Origin: Armigeres subalbatus
Taxonomy: Eukaryota > Arthropoda > Insecta > Diptera > Culicidae
Length of the DNA: 64,000 nucleotides
Assembly (NCBI RefSeq): GCF_024139115.2
Contig: NC_085140.1
Coordinates: forward strand, 418,760,283 to 418,824,282
Direction: 5' to 3'
Below the pieces are notes generated by a model. That model saw nothing but the letters and a program-made list of their open reading frames with translations, ran no database searches and was not told where the DNA came from. Made by a program: the position numbers and the translations under genes. Positions 10,218-20,440 of this stretch are shown in pieces (position 1 is the stretch's first letter; each line of letters opens with the position of its first letter).

Positions 10218-11867
10218 AGATCCTTCATCTCGCACTACCTACAAGCCCCTTATCCTTTAGAGGACTTCTTCCTTCTACTTCTTTTCACTAAGCTTTCCAA
10301 AAAAGGGGGTCCCTGTCTATTTCGGGCCCTTGTTATTAAATCGAAATTACCTCTCCTATCCGTTTAACGTACTTATTAAATAGCTACGCCACTCTAAGAT
10401 TCATTCCAAGTAAAAGAAAAAAAAATCACATTTTTTATTAGCAGACGACAGAGTTTGGGCTTGATGAGTCGGTAATTGAAAAAGTTTATTTAAGTATTAA
10501 GACACACCAATCATTCGTCTTTTTCGCCAATCTTCAACAATCTCTACACCATCTTGTGGAAAACACAAACATCATCATCTCAATCCCCATCAAAACCGTC
10601 TCCATTTGTTCCCATCCAATTAGTGGAGATTTTTCAATCACCTAACATGGACTCTATCAACTTCATCGCTTCGCCTCCACAAGAGCGCCAATTATGGCAA
10701 AGTGATTAAATTGTTTCTAGAAATTGGATACCATTTTTTTTTCTCGACCTCCGCTCGATTGAATTCATTAGCTTTACCCTTTTTACGAAAAACTCACTCA
10801 TCCCCAATTCCCGCTGTGCGTCAAACCAATTAAAAGCCGAAAACGAAACTCAAACCTCCAGCTGGAAATAGATTCTCTTCCCGCCTTAATGAGCTCATAA
10901 AGGTCTTGTTTTGTGGCCATTTGGAAGGCTTTTTTCGGTCCCCTGTAGCATTAATGGGTTGAATAGTTTCAAGAAATTCTTCCCTGTTTTCTAGGAGGTC
11001 GGCTCAGAGGGGAATGTTAAAAAGCCATTAGTTATAAATTTCCGCCGTCTCACGCTGCTGCACTCCTCCCCGTTTTATCCGAGTCCCACAAGGCGCAACC
11101 CGTCCCAAATGGCCGAGTCGGCCAACCCGCAACGACAAAACTGAAACCGAAAACTCCACTTAACTGCCGCCATAGGCTTATTTATGCACTGTGCGTTTGT
11201 CGTCGATCGGCAGCGTCGTCACCCAGCGTCCGAACATATGGATGTCGAGCTTGGGCTTCGAAATTTATTTCAAATCCCCGCCCGCCCGGCCGGGACTCAT
11301 CGTTTGAGCATCTTAGAAAAGATCGCTCAAGATTGGTAGCTTCATTTAAGTTGGGCCGAAAATTGCCTAAATGGTCTCCGGGCAGCACTAAAAACTGAAA
11401 CTTTACGACACGTCCGTGGCCACAGTCGTAAAGTGTTTCCCCCCCTGGAACGGTTTCCAGTCCCAGCTGAGTGGTGCAGGTACCGTGGACCAATCCAGCC
11501 AATCTACAGCCTGTCGTGGCATTTAGCCCAATCAAAGCGCACCGAGAGGGAATGTTAAGATGTTAATGTAGTTTCATAAATTATCAAATTTATTCTTTGT
11601 TTCGTTCTTCGGGTTCCAGTTAAATGAGTTAGGAAATGGTGGAGTCCACCATGGTGGAGAATGCTTCGGGTAAAAATATTCTGGACCTATATTGGATTAA
11701 AAATTTAAATATGTTTTGTTCATTCGTGCAGTCGATTAGTTAATTTGAAGGTATGACAGAAATGATATTCGAAGAAAAATTGGATGCTATTGTGCACTCC
11801 CCAACAACCTGAAAGTAATAACCCAATGATAGATTTGAACGAAATTCAAACTTCTCTGCGAATAGAT
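10218..11867. other. Unique block, possibly regulatory; no gene supported
   Basis: The longest stretch in the first 13 kb without detectable repeats. It has TTAATGAGCTCATAA, CATTAGTTATAAATTTCCGC and a GC-rich section at 11040-11540. A 117-codon open frame on the minus strand (11535-11182) lacks recognisable motifs and has no splice or start context I can defend. The mixture of GC-rich unique DNA and TAAT-type motifs resembles insect enhancer sequence, but that is only an impression. Confidence 0.3.
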
Positions 11868-12657
11868 TCTCTTCCCGAGCAGACGAAAATAGCTAAACAA
11901 TATCAAATGTTGATTAAGCCTGTCCACGTTAAATTTCGGACACTGAGACAATGTTCAACTGATTTGTAGCCATTTTATCTCTTTGGGTAAGAAGAATATG
12001 AAATAAATGAAAGAATAACATAAAGCGGAGAGAATCAACTGTCGTTTAAATTGATGTCCTCAGTGGTTTGTGAACATTTTGAAAAATCGCATGGGATGAC
12101 GGGTGTCCGAAATTTAACGTCGACAGGCTTTAAGATAGGAAAACGAGGTGATATAAGAGATAAAAGTTGCCGGGTAGAAGCCGTGATATTGATAACAAAA
12201 CATGATATGAACTTGTTGGAAATAAGAGTAAAAATAACAAGCGAAATAACAAAAAACTGCACCAAAATGTCAAGTTTTGCTATTAACAAGAACAAACTAA
12301 TGGCTCAAGATATTGATAAGTTCTTGTTAATAGCAAAACCTGATATTTTTATGATATTTCGGTGCAAATATTTGTTATTTTTACTCTTGTTTCAAACAAG
12401 TTCATATCATGTTTTGTTATCAATATCATGTTTTGCTGTTAATAAGCTATTTTCGTCTACCCGGGATCAGACGATATTATCAATATTTTGTACTAAAATA
12501 TCATGAGGAGATCAAGTTATGCTATTTGTAATAAGTGATCAATATGCCATTAGCTTGTTCTTATCTATAACATATCTTGATATTGAAATGATATTTCGGT
12601 GCAAATTTTTGATATTGTTGCCTGTTCTTTTATCGACTTTATCAATCAAGTTCATAT
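11868..12657. mobile_element. Nested inverted repeats (foldback cluster)
   Basis: Two inverted pairs are visible. The outer pair is GCCTGTCCACGTTAAATTTC (from ~11920) against AAATTTAACGTCGACAGGC (ending ~12129). The inner pair is ATGATATGAACTTGTTGGAA with GAGTAAAAATAACAAG (12203-12242) against TTTGTTATTTTTACTCTTGT and ACAAGTTCATATCAT (12371-12413), with GCTATTAACAAGAAC and GTTCTTGTTAATAGC nearer the centre. Further copies of GATATTTCGGTGCAAAT occur at 12354 and 12590. The open frame 12051-12506 simply reads through one arm and the loop. Several palindromic MITEs have inserted into or duplicated next to each other. Confidence 0.6.
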
Positions 12658-12941
12658 CTTCTTCTCTTCTTCTTATTGGCATTACATCCCCACACTGGGA
12701 CAGAGCCGCCTCGCAGCTTAGTGTTCATTAGGCACTTCCACAGTTGTTAACTGCGAGGTTTCTAAGCCAGGCTACCATTTCTGCATTCGTGTATCATGAG
12801 GCTAACACGATGATACCCAGGGAAGTCGACGCAATTTACAATCCGAAAATTGCCTATACCGGCACCGGGAATCGTACCCAACCACCCTCAGCATGGTCTT
12901 GCTTTGTAGCCGTGCGTCTTATCGCACGGCTAAGGAGGGCC
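12658..12941 (-). mobile_element. tRNA-related SINE (Feilai-like), nearly complete
   Basis: Reading the minus strand, the element starts with a tRNA-like head: an A-box-like TAGCCGTGCGATAAG (12932-12918), then a B-box-like GGGTACGATTCC (12879-12868, one change from the GGTTCGA-type consensus). The tRNA-unrelated body follows and ends in AAGAAGAAGAGAAG at 12658. The A-to-B spacing of about 40 bp is right for an internal Pol III promoter. This is the most complete of the five copies or fragments in the window. Confidence 0.85.
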
Positions 12942-13433
12942 GATATTCTGTTCATGGCTTTTTCCCGGGTTATGACTTGTCTTGTGTTCAGGCTTTCCAA
13001 GGCAACATTAATGATTGATATGAGTTTGATTGTTTTTTTATGTTGTTTATTTTGGTGACACTTTCTTTTTTTATAAATACCGAATTAATATGAATGTTTT
13101 AGAGAAAATTACAAAATCGTAAGACACATTCCATCGTGGAATTTCCACGCGCTTCAACGCCAAGAAATCAAAACCTCAAACTGAAAATTAGGATTCAATA
13201 TTTGTAGGACACTAAAACATATAGGTAGACACTTCAACTTCAACAAAAAAACTTTAGACAACTTCAAGAAAAACATTTGTTTCACTGAAAATTTGTTTGA
13301 GTATATTGTTAAACGAAGTATTGCACAATCATCTTAGTCGTCCAGAAAGGGGGACTAAAAACTGAATCAAAACGTAAACAGAAGGAGCGAAAAAAAGGTT
13401 TCCAATATTCTAGGCAAACCAAGTATGATATTT
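12942..13433. other. Spacer between SINE and LINE
   Basis: AT-rich, including a TTTTTTTATGTTG-type stretch; no gene or repeat recognised. Confidence 0.4.
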
Positions 13434-13474
13434 AGCAGGCCCTATCAAAGCGACCGTGTGCCGCTCAAAGCGCA
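13434..13474. repeat. Fragment of an R1-like LINE 5' region
   Basis: This 41-bp stretch, AGCAGGCCCTATCAAAGCGA followed by CCGTGTGCCGCTCAAAGCGC, recurs at 51774-51960 (there split by a MITE) and at 56570-56612. At 56 kb it lies upstream of R1-like endonuclease sequence. Here it is abutted directly by the RTE-like LINE, so it is either a landing-site remnant or a chimeric 5' end. Confidence 0.55.
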
Positions 13475-13489
13475 CTAGCCTAGTCCTGG

Positions 13490-16400
13490 TGTTGGGTGGG
13501 ACTTTAAACAAATTTGACCCGACTGACCGAGCGTCTGTTCACCAAGGAGGTGCGGCTCCAACAGCGTCTGTTCTGGCATCCAGCGGCTGAGTATGAAATG
13601 CTATTCCCCGGAAGCTATACCTAAGAAGGCAGCCCCATCCCGGTGGATAGGGAACCTTGGGCCAACAACCTACTGTTCCCGAAACATCAATTTGTTCGAG
13701 AATCCGATAATGAAAGAATACGGACTGATTTTACGGCGACGACTCTTAGCGCGAAACAACGGACACGAATAGGAACATGGAACGTTTTAACCCTAGCCCA
13801 GCAGGGTAAATTGGCACAACTTGCCAATGAGGCACGCCGCATGAAGCTTGAGATCCTGGGACTGAGTGAAGTCCGTTGGCCAAACTTTGGAGAACACAGA
13901 ACGCCGTCGGGACAAGTTCTGCTATACTCTAGTTTACGAGGTGAACACGCTCCCCGGCATCGCGGAGTTGGCTTCCTACTAAGCGCTCAGGCACACTCTG
14001 CGCTTATGAAGTGGGAACCTATAAGTGAAAGGATAATCGTTGCCAGATTTAGAACACGGGTCTGAAACCTTACTATAATCCAATGTTATGCGCCAACCGA
14101 TGCTGCCGATCTGCAAGAAAAAGAGAACTTCTACAGTCAACTCAATGCCGTCGTAGATAGAATTCCGAAGGGTGATATCAAGATCTGTTTGGGCGACTTC
14201 AATGCGAAGATCGGATCCGACAACTCGAACCATGAGCGCATTATGGGACGCCATGGTCTCGGAGAAATGAGCGAAAACGGAGAGCTGTTTGCAGAACTTT
14301 GTGGTAATAACGACATGGTGATCGGGGGATCGCTTTTCCCTCATCGACCGGTTCACAAGGTCACGTGGGCCCCCGTGACGGCTTTACAGAAAATCAAATC
14401 GACCACATCTGCATCAGCCGAAAATGGAAACGGAGCCTTCTTGATGTACGGAATAAACGTAGTGCCGATATCGCGTCTGATCATCACCTCCTCATCGGCG
14501 AAATACGCCTGCGCGTTGCGCGGATTCGTTGGCAGGAGGAAAGAGTTGGACGACGATTCAACACACGACGACTGGAAGATGCCACGGTGAAACGGTCCTT
14601 CGTTGAAGAACTGGAGGCGCGTGCTGCAGATATTCCGGAAGGTGGCAGCGTGGAAGACCAATGGACCGCCATCAAGAATGCCTTCATCACCACCAGCGAG
14701 AACAATCTGGGCGAACTACGCACCCAGAGAAAACAATGGATCACCGATGAGACCTGGAGAAAGATAGAGGAGCGAAGAGAAGCCAAAGCCGCGATAGAGC
14801 GGTCGAAAACCAGAGGAGCCAAAGTCTTAGCCCGTCAACGATACTCGGCTCTTGAGAAGAAAGTAAAACGCTCATGTCGACGGGACAAGCGAGCGTGGGC
14901 AGACTCTCTGGCCGACGAAGGAGAGAGAGCCGCCGCAACCGGGGACATTCGCCTCCTCTACGATATCTCACGACGCTTAAGCGGGGCGAAGATGAATGCA
15001 ACGATGCCTCGCCTGTGAAAGACGCGAATGATCAGTTATTGGCCGACCCAACTGACCAGCTGAAACGCTGGTTCGAGCACTTCGAACTTCGAGGCCATCA
15101 CCACCTCGGCATGATCTGCCTAGGATCCGACGTATAACACGCGTCAATACCTAAGCTCCATCACTGCTAGAGATTCAAACAGCCATCCAAAGCATGAAAT
15201 CGAATAAAGCCCCAGGGGTCGACCGCATAACAGCCGAGATGCTCAAAGCTGACCCCATGACATCCGCTCAACTACTGCATCGTTTATTTCGTAATATCTG
15301 GGACACCGCAACTTTCCCGGTCGACTGGATGCAAGGTATCTTAGTGAAGGTGCCCAAAAAGGGTGACCTGACTGTATGCGATAACTGGCGAGGCATTATG
15401 TTGCTGTGTACCGTTCTCAAAGTTCTGTGCAAAATTATCCTAGCCCGGATTCAGGAGAAGATCGATGCGACTCTCCGGCGGCAGCAAGCCGGATTCCGTG
15501 CCGGAAGATCCTGTGTGGACCATATTGTCACGCTCCGCATCATTCTGGAGCAGGTCAACGAATTCCAAGAGTCCCTTTACTTGGTATTCATTGACTACGA
15601 AAAAGCTTTCGACCGTCTCAATCACGAGAATATGTGGGGCGCCCTGAGACGCAAGGGAGTTCCTGAGAAAATCATCGGCCTCATCGAGGCACAGTACGAG
15701 GCCTTCTCGTGTAGAGTGCTGCACAATGGGGTCTTGTCCGACCCTATCCGGGTCGTAGCTGGTGTGAGGCAAGGATGTATTCTATCACCGTTACTGTTCC
15801 TCATCGTAATCGACGAGATTCTGGTAGATGCGATTGATAGTGAACCAAACCGCGGGCTGTTATGGCAGCCTATAACCATGGAGCACCTAAATGACTTCGA
15901 ATTGGCGGATGATGTTGCACTCCTCGCGCAACGGCGCTCTGATATGCAGAGTAAGCTCAACGACCTTGCCGAGCGCTCCTCTTCGGCAGGTTTAGTCATC
16001 AACGTCAACAAAACCAAATCGTTGGATGTAAACACGGTAACTCCTTCCAGTTTCACAGTAGCCGGGCAACCAGTGGAGAATGTTGAAAGCTTCCAATATC
16101 TTGGTAGCCAAATGACGTCAGACGGCAGTACCAAGATCGACATAGGCGCACGGATAAAGAAAGCAAGGGCTGCCTTTGCGAGTTTAAGAAATATCTGGAA
16201 AACAGGCAGATAAGTGAACGCACCAAAATACGAATTTTCAACTCTAACGTGAAATCTGTGCTGCTATACGCTAGCGAAACATGGTGTGTATCAGTGGAGA
16301 ACACTCAACGGATGCAGGTGTTCATTAACAGATGCCTGCGGTATATAATTCGGGCCTGGTGGCCTCACAATTGGATCTCAAACAACGAGCTCCATCGTCG

Positions 16401-16712
16401 TTGTCACCAGAGGCCGATAGCAACAGAAATTCAGGATCGGAAGTGGGGCTGGGTCGGCCACACTCTACGTAGGGGCGGAAACGAAATCTGTAAACAAGCA
16501 TTAGACTGGAACCCAGCGGGACATCGGAGCAGAGGCAGACCCAGAGGCTCATGGCGGCGAAGCCTCAATAAAGAAATAAAAGAAGTCGACCGAAATCTAA
16601 CCTGGCAACAGGTTAAAGCGATAGCCGGACAACGCTCAGGATGGAGATGTTTCAAGTCGGCCCTTTGCACCACCGGAGGTGTACAGGATCCATAAGTAAG
16701 TAAGTAAGTATT
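13490..16712 (+). pseudogene. RTE-like non-LTR retrotransposon, broken
   Basis: Encodes an apurinic-type endonuclease followed by reverse transcriptase. Endonuclease motifs: IGTWNVLTL (~13770), GLSEVRW (~13862), QCYAPT (~14081), LGDFNAKIG (~14190), SDHHLLIGE (~14476). RT (15194-16213) shows SNKAPGVDRITAEM, QAGFRAGRSCVDHI, FIDYEKAFDRL and GVRQGCILSPLLF. The catalytic box reads LADD instead of the usual F/YADD. The C-terminal part (16249-16695) has WVGHTLRRGGNEICKQALDW, a layout known from RTE-clade elements. A TGA at 14063-14065, frameshifts near 14370, 15010 and 15130, and a break after 16213 make it nonfunctional. It ends in a short TAAG tandem (16694-16710), typical of RTE 3' ends. Confidence 0.85.
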
Positions 16713-16750
16713 AAATAATGAATAATAAAAAAGAGCTTCCCGAGCCAGCT

Positions 16751-16861
16751 AGAAAAACTGGCGGGCCGAATCTGAGTTTATTTTTCTTACGCGCCGCGGG
16801 CCACAAGAAAATGGAGCCGAGGGCCGCATCCGGCCCGCGGGCCGTACGTTGGGCAGCCCTG
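16751..16861 (-). mobile_element. Single terminus of a hAT-type transposon
   Basis: On the minus strand this begins CAGGGCTGCCCAACGTACGG followed by CCGCGGGCCGGATGCGGCCC. A CAGGG terminus followed by alternating CCGCGGGCC boxes is a familiar pattern at hAT ends. The matching second terminus was not found nearby, so this is a remnant. Confidence 0.5.
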
Positions 16862-17385
16862 GCTTAAGAGGAATTCCATGTGAATTCGAAAGAAATTCAG
16901 AGGGTTTTTTGGGAAAGTTCTCACAATAATTTTTGAAGAAGTTCCAGAAGGAATTTCTTAAGGAAATGCTGATGGAATGAAATTTATTGGTGAATATCTG
17001 ATAGAGTTTCCGACGGAATTCGTTGACACATTTTGGAACAGATGTTGAGGGGAACAGAATATTGTAAAAAAAATTCAAGAATGCACAAAAAATATATATA
17101 TATAATGTAACTCCTAGTGGACCTTCTGGATTACAGAAGAACCTTCAGGGAAATTCATATAAAACTTTTGGAGGAGCTCCTGGAGTAAATTTCAAAGTGA
17201 TTTCTAGACAAATCCGTGAAGGATTATGAGTTAATCGTGGGAAACAGATTACTTCCTAGAGAAACTTCCGGAAATATTCCTTTAGGAATTTTTGAACTTA
17301 TTGAGGAATTCCTGGAGGAACTTCTGGTGAAATTCCTGGAGGAGCTTCCGGAGAATTCCTGGAAGAATTTCATTTTTTTTAATTA
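16862..17385. repeat. Degenerate GGAATTCCTGG-type repeat
   Basis: Loose repetition of AGGAATTCCTGGAGGA-like words, densest at 17280-17370 (GAGGAATTCCTGGAGGAACT, then AAATTCCTGGAGGAGCTTCC). A less regular version starts at ~16870 (AGAGGAATTCCATGTGAATT). The word set is low-complexity purine/AATTCC sequence often seen in mosquito introns. The 109-codon frame on the minus strand here is a by-product. Confidence 0.55.
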
Positions 17386-19320
17386 GAGCGATTTTTTATT
17401 ATTTTATAAGTTTGTTACTATTTATTTAACTGGTCTATTAAAAAAAACTGTTCTTCCTTATTCTACAACTTTATATCTGTTAAGATCTACGTTAGTAAGA
17501 CTGAAAAAAGCACCTATCTGTTAAGTAACAAGAGGCCAAGTTTTGGTGAACAGTGAAAACTAAACATCTGGACATGTAAGGACATTCTACTAAAATAACT
17601 TTTTAAGAATTTGATCAACTGTTTTTTGGCATACTTGAATTATAATTTCTAATATTCTAATTTCTAATTATTTAATAATATTCTAATTTCTATTTTATAT
17701 GTTGGAAAGCATTACAAAATCATTATCATTTAAACTCACATTGGCTTGATTTATGAGCATACAAGTATGGGGGCCAATAATATGTGTAGACTGTTATTTA
17801 ATAAACTTTCGTCGAAAAATGTTCCAGCTTCGTTTAAATCTAACCGTAGTTGATGTCAGAACAGGAATGTATATTTTTTTAAACAATCTTGTTTTTCAGC
17901 TTGGTTTAATTGATAAACCAGGATTTTATCACGCTTTGCAAACACTTAATTAATTAATGGCAATGAAAGTGATTGTCAATAAAATGAATGAGGAAATATT
18001 TTTGTGGTACATATATGAAAATTTACTATATTGGAATTCAATATCAAAATTTTCTTGGGGGGGGGGGGCACAAGTGAGTCTGGGGAGGGCCAGGCCCCCC
18101 CGGTCCCCCCTTATTTACGCCAATTAAGAGCCGAAAACACCGATTTCGATGAATAATTACAGTCGAAAAAAGCAATTAATTAAGTTGCTAACTACTACCA
18201 ACAGTGCACGGGCGATAAAAGTACAACACGCGTTGTTTTGTTGTTTTTTTTTTCTCTCCTACCGCATCAAATTGTAACAAAAGAGTTGGATAAAGTCAGT
18301 TGCACATTAACCATCAAACAGAGCAGTTGTCCCACCTCCGAATGTCCCTTCATTTGGAGTAGAGTAACACTTTATACACTACACCCTAGGGGTGCCCAGA
18401 ACATTTTTTTAAAGGAGAAATTTAGAAGAAATTCTTATGCAGGTATCCGAGATCAGTTCTGACAAATTTCGTCTCATTCACTTTAACACGGAATAGTTAT
18501 ATTCAGGCATTTTATATAGTTGACATGGCATGTCAATCGATCATTGCCTTTTGTCAATTGCTTCGTTCTATTTTGTCAATTGAAATACGAATCATTCGAA
18601 TTACTAAAGGTCGGAAAATGAAAAATTGCAGCAAAACCTTATTCCTTTTTTTTTTCGATATATTGTTGATGTTGAATTTGTATTTTTCCCAATTGTGGTA
18701 AACATCATCGCATCAAAAATGAATTTTACGGCAAGTTCCAGTCCTGAAATGATATTCACATATTCACTAAAAGCCAATCGAATGAGTACGGCTGCTGAGC
18801 TGTCAATTGAATATTCAGGGGCTACTCAATTGAGATCTGGGTAGGCTAAATTCGCATTCAGGTCAAAACGTTCAATTGACATTGTGTTTTTATGGCACTG
18901 TCCGAAAGAGCATCTGATAGATTTCCCGAAGCCATTCAAGCAGGATTTTCTGAAGAAATTCAGGTGTAGTTTTAATATGTGAGGTCAGAAAGTAAATCAA
19001 TTTGTTCGGTATTGAACGTGATTCGTATAGAACCCGGCCAAAAAGTTAAGTAATTAGCTCGTATTTGAACATGCTATGTTTCGGAAGCAGATCCGGGTGT
19101 TAGTTTTATTTAGTGCGGTCGGATAGCAAATCGGTCACATAACTTTCGCGGGATCCGAGAATTTAGTCATGTGCTGATTACGTGATTGATCGTGTTTCGA
19201 TTAACGGTCAAGCGATCTGAAATATCTTGTCTTGCTCTGTACTGTACGAAGAGTAAATCAGTTAATGCGTGTTTTAATTAGCATTTCATATAATCCCCTT
19301 CCATAGATCGCATCACTCAC
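17386..19320. other. AT-rich spacer with a G-run facing a C-run
   Basis: No gene is recognised. At 18058-18107 a run of 13 G is followed by GGGGAGGGCC, a run of 7 C and a run of 6 C. That is a potential hairpin or quadruplex former and a place where the assembly may be unreliable. From 18490 to 18880 the word TGTCAATTG / TCAATTGA recurs six or more times on both strands, suggesting a decayed palindromic MITE. Frames at 17753-17953, 18238-18462 and 18626-18844 lack motifs. Confidence 0.4.
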
Positions 19321-19680
19321 TAAAGATAAATTATCCTGTACAACTAACACAATACCACATCCCAAGACAACCGTGGAGATGCAGAGGTGTGCTCGGTCTC
19401 TAGTAGCAACGAAAATCGAACAAACCTTCCATTCCTATATGACCGTATTGATCTTAAATACGTCAGCTTCTGAAACATGTACGTTGAGGATGGATAGCAA
19501 CTACGAAGTGTACGGTCATAAGACTGCAACACCGTTAGAAGTAGCTTCGATATACCAACATCAGTCGAACCCTCTTCATCACTATAAACGATTAAATGTA
19601 ACAAGGATATTTTGCATTTTTGCCAGGAATACGTTAAATAGCAACCCAAGCAGAACACTTTTTATAGATAGCAATTAGGC
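19321..19680 (+). mobile_element. Retroposon fragment with GGTCTCTAGTAGCAAC box
   Basis: GTGGAGATGCAGAGG followed by CTCGGTCTCTAGTAGCAAC (19374-19409) matches 52440-52476 inside the 24-bp-TSD retroposon at 51637-52703. The upstream sequence (AACTAACAC..CC..CC) also aligns. Further downstream GCTGAAACGTGCAC-like and TAGCAAC words recur but the copies drift apart. The 101-codon frame here is not conserved in the other copy. This is probably a 5'-truncated or diverged member of the same family; no target duplication seen. Confidence 0.5.
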
Positions 19681-20440
19681 CGTTACAAATATTTAATTTA
19701 AATTATGTCCTACAGGTCTCCGAAAGGTTAAGGGGGGGGGGGATAAAAAAAAATAAATATTAAAATGGTAAAATCCAATAAAACTCCTCGGGTTTGTTAA
19801 AGAATGTTTTGAAAATTTTCAAAATTATCCAAATTTTTGGAAGTTGCCCCCTCAAAATATAATTTTTGAGCAAAAAAAATCCGAGACATAATTGTTTTTA
19901 AATATTTGTATCGGCCGTACAATCTATGTGCAACTAGTTCAGTCTGGATTATGCTACTCGGGCAGTTGCAAGGTGTATTTTTCTAAGACATTTTTCGTAT
20001 TTCGCACTTTTTCAGCCAAAAATCGATTGCAGTTGAGACTGTTGAGAGTAAAATGGTCGCCATCCAATGATTTCGACAGAATTTATCAGAAAATCATAAT
20101 GAATGCTACATAATTAAACATAGATAAATAGTTGTCACTCGACTAAAAATATGTATTTCTGACGGGAAATGATATTGAAAATGAATTTAACTTACATCAG
20201 CGGCGTAAACTATTTTCAAAAACAGAAACGATGGCAGAACGATAACCAATTCGTTATGAATTAAATCTCGTAAATACATAGTATAACAGGAACACAACTG
20301 CTGCAGTAAGTTAATAATATTTATCGTCATGTTTGTCTACTTTGAATATCCTTTTCTGTAATTTGATGCTAAAACCCTTTACATTCGCCACCAATGCCGC
20401 TCTCAATCAAAAATCAATCTGGTTTGGTTTCCATTTATTC
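19681..20440. other. Spacer without gene
   Basis: AT-rich; contains a run of 12 G at 19730-19741 next to an A-rich stretch. No repeats shared with the rest of the window were noticed. Confidence 0.4.

Noticed and set aside
11182..11535. 117-codon minus-strand frame in GC-rich DNA
   Set aside because: Explained by local GC content; no family features.
12868..12932. tRNA gene
   Set aside because: The A and B boxes belong to a tRNA-related SINE head followed by a tRNA-unrelated body; no cloverleaf with a plausible anticodon and acceptor stem.
14189..14590. Separate small genes in the many overlapping frames of the LINE at 13.5-16.7 kb
   Set aside because: They are pieces of one endonuclease/RT protein split by frameshifts, or shadows on the opposite strand.
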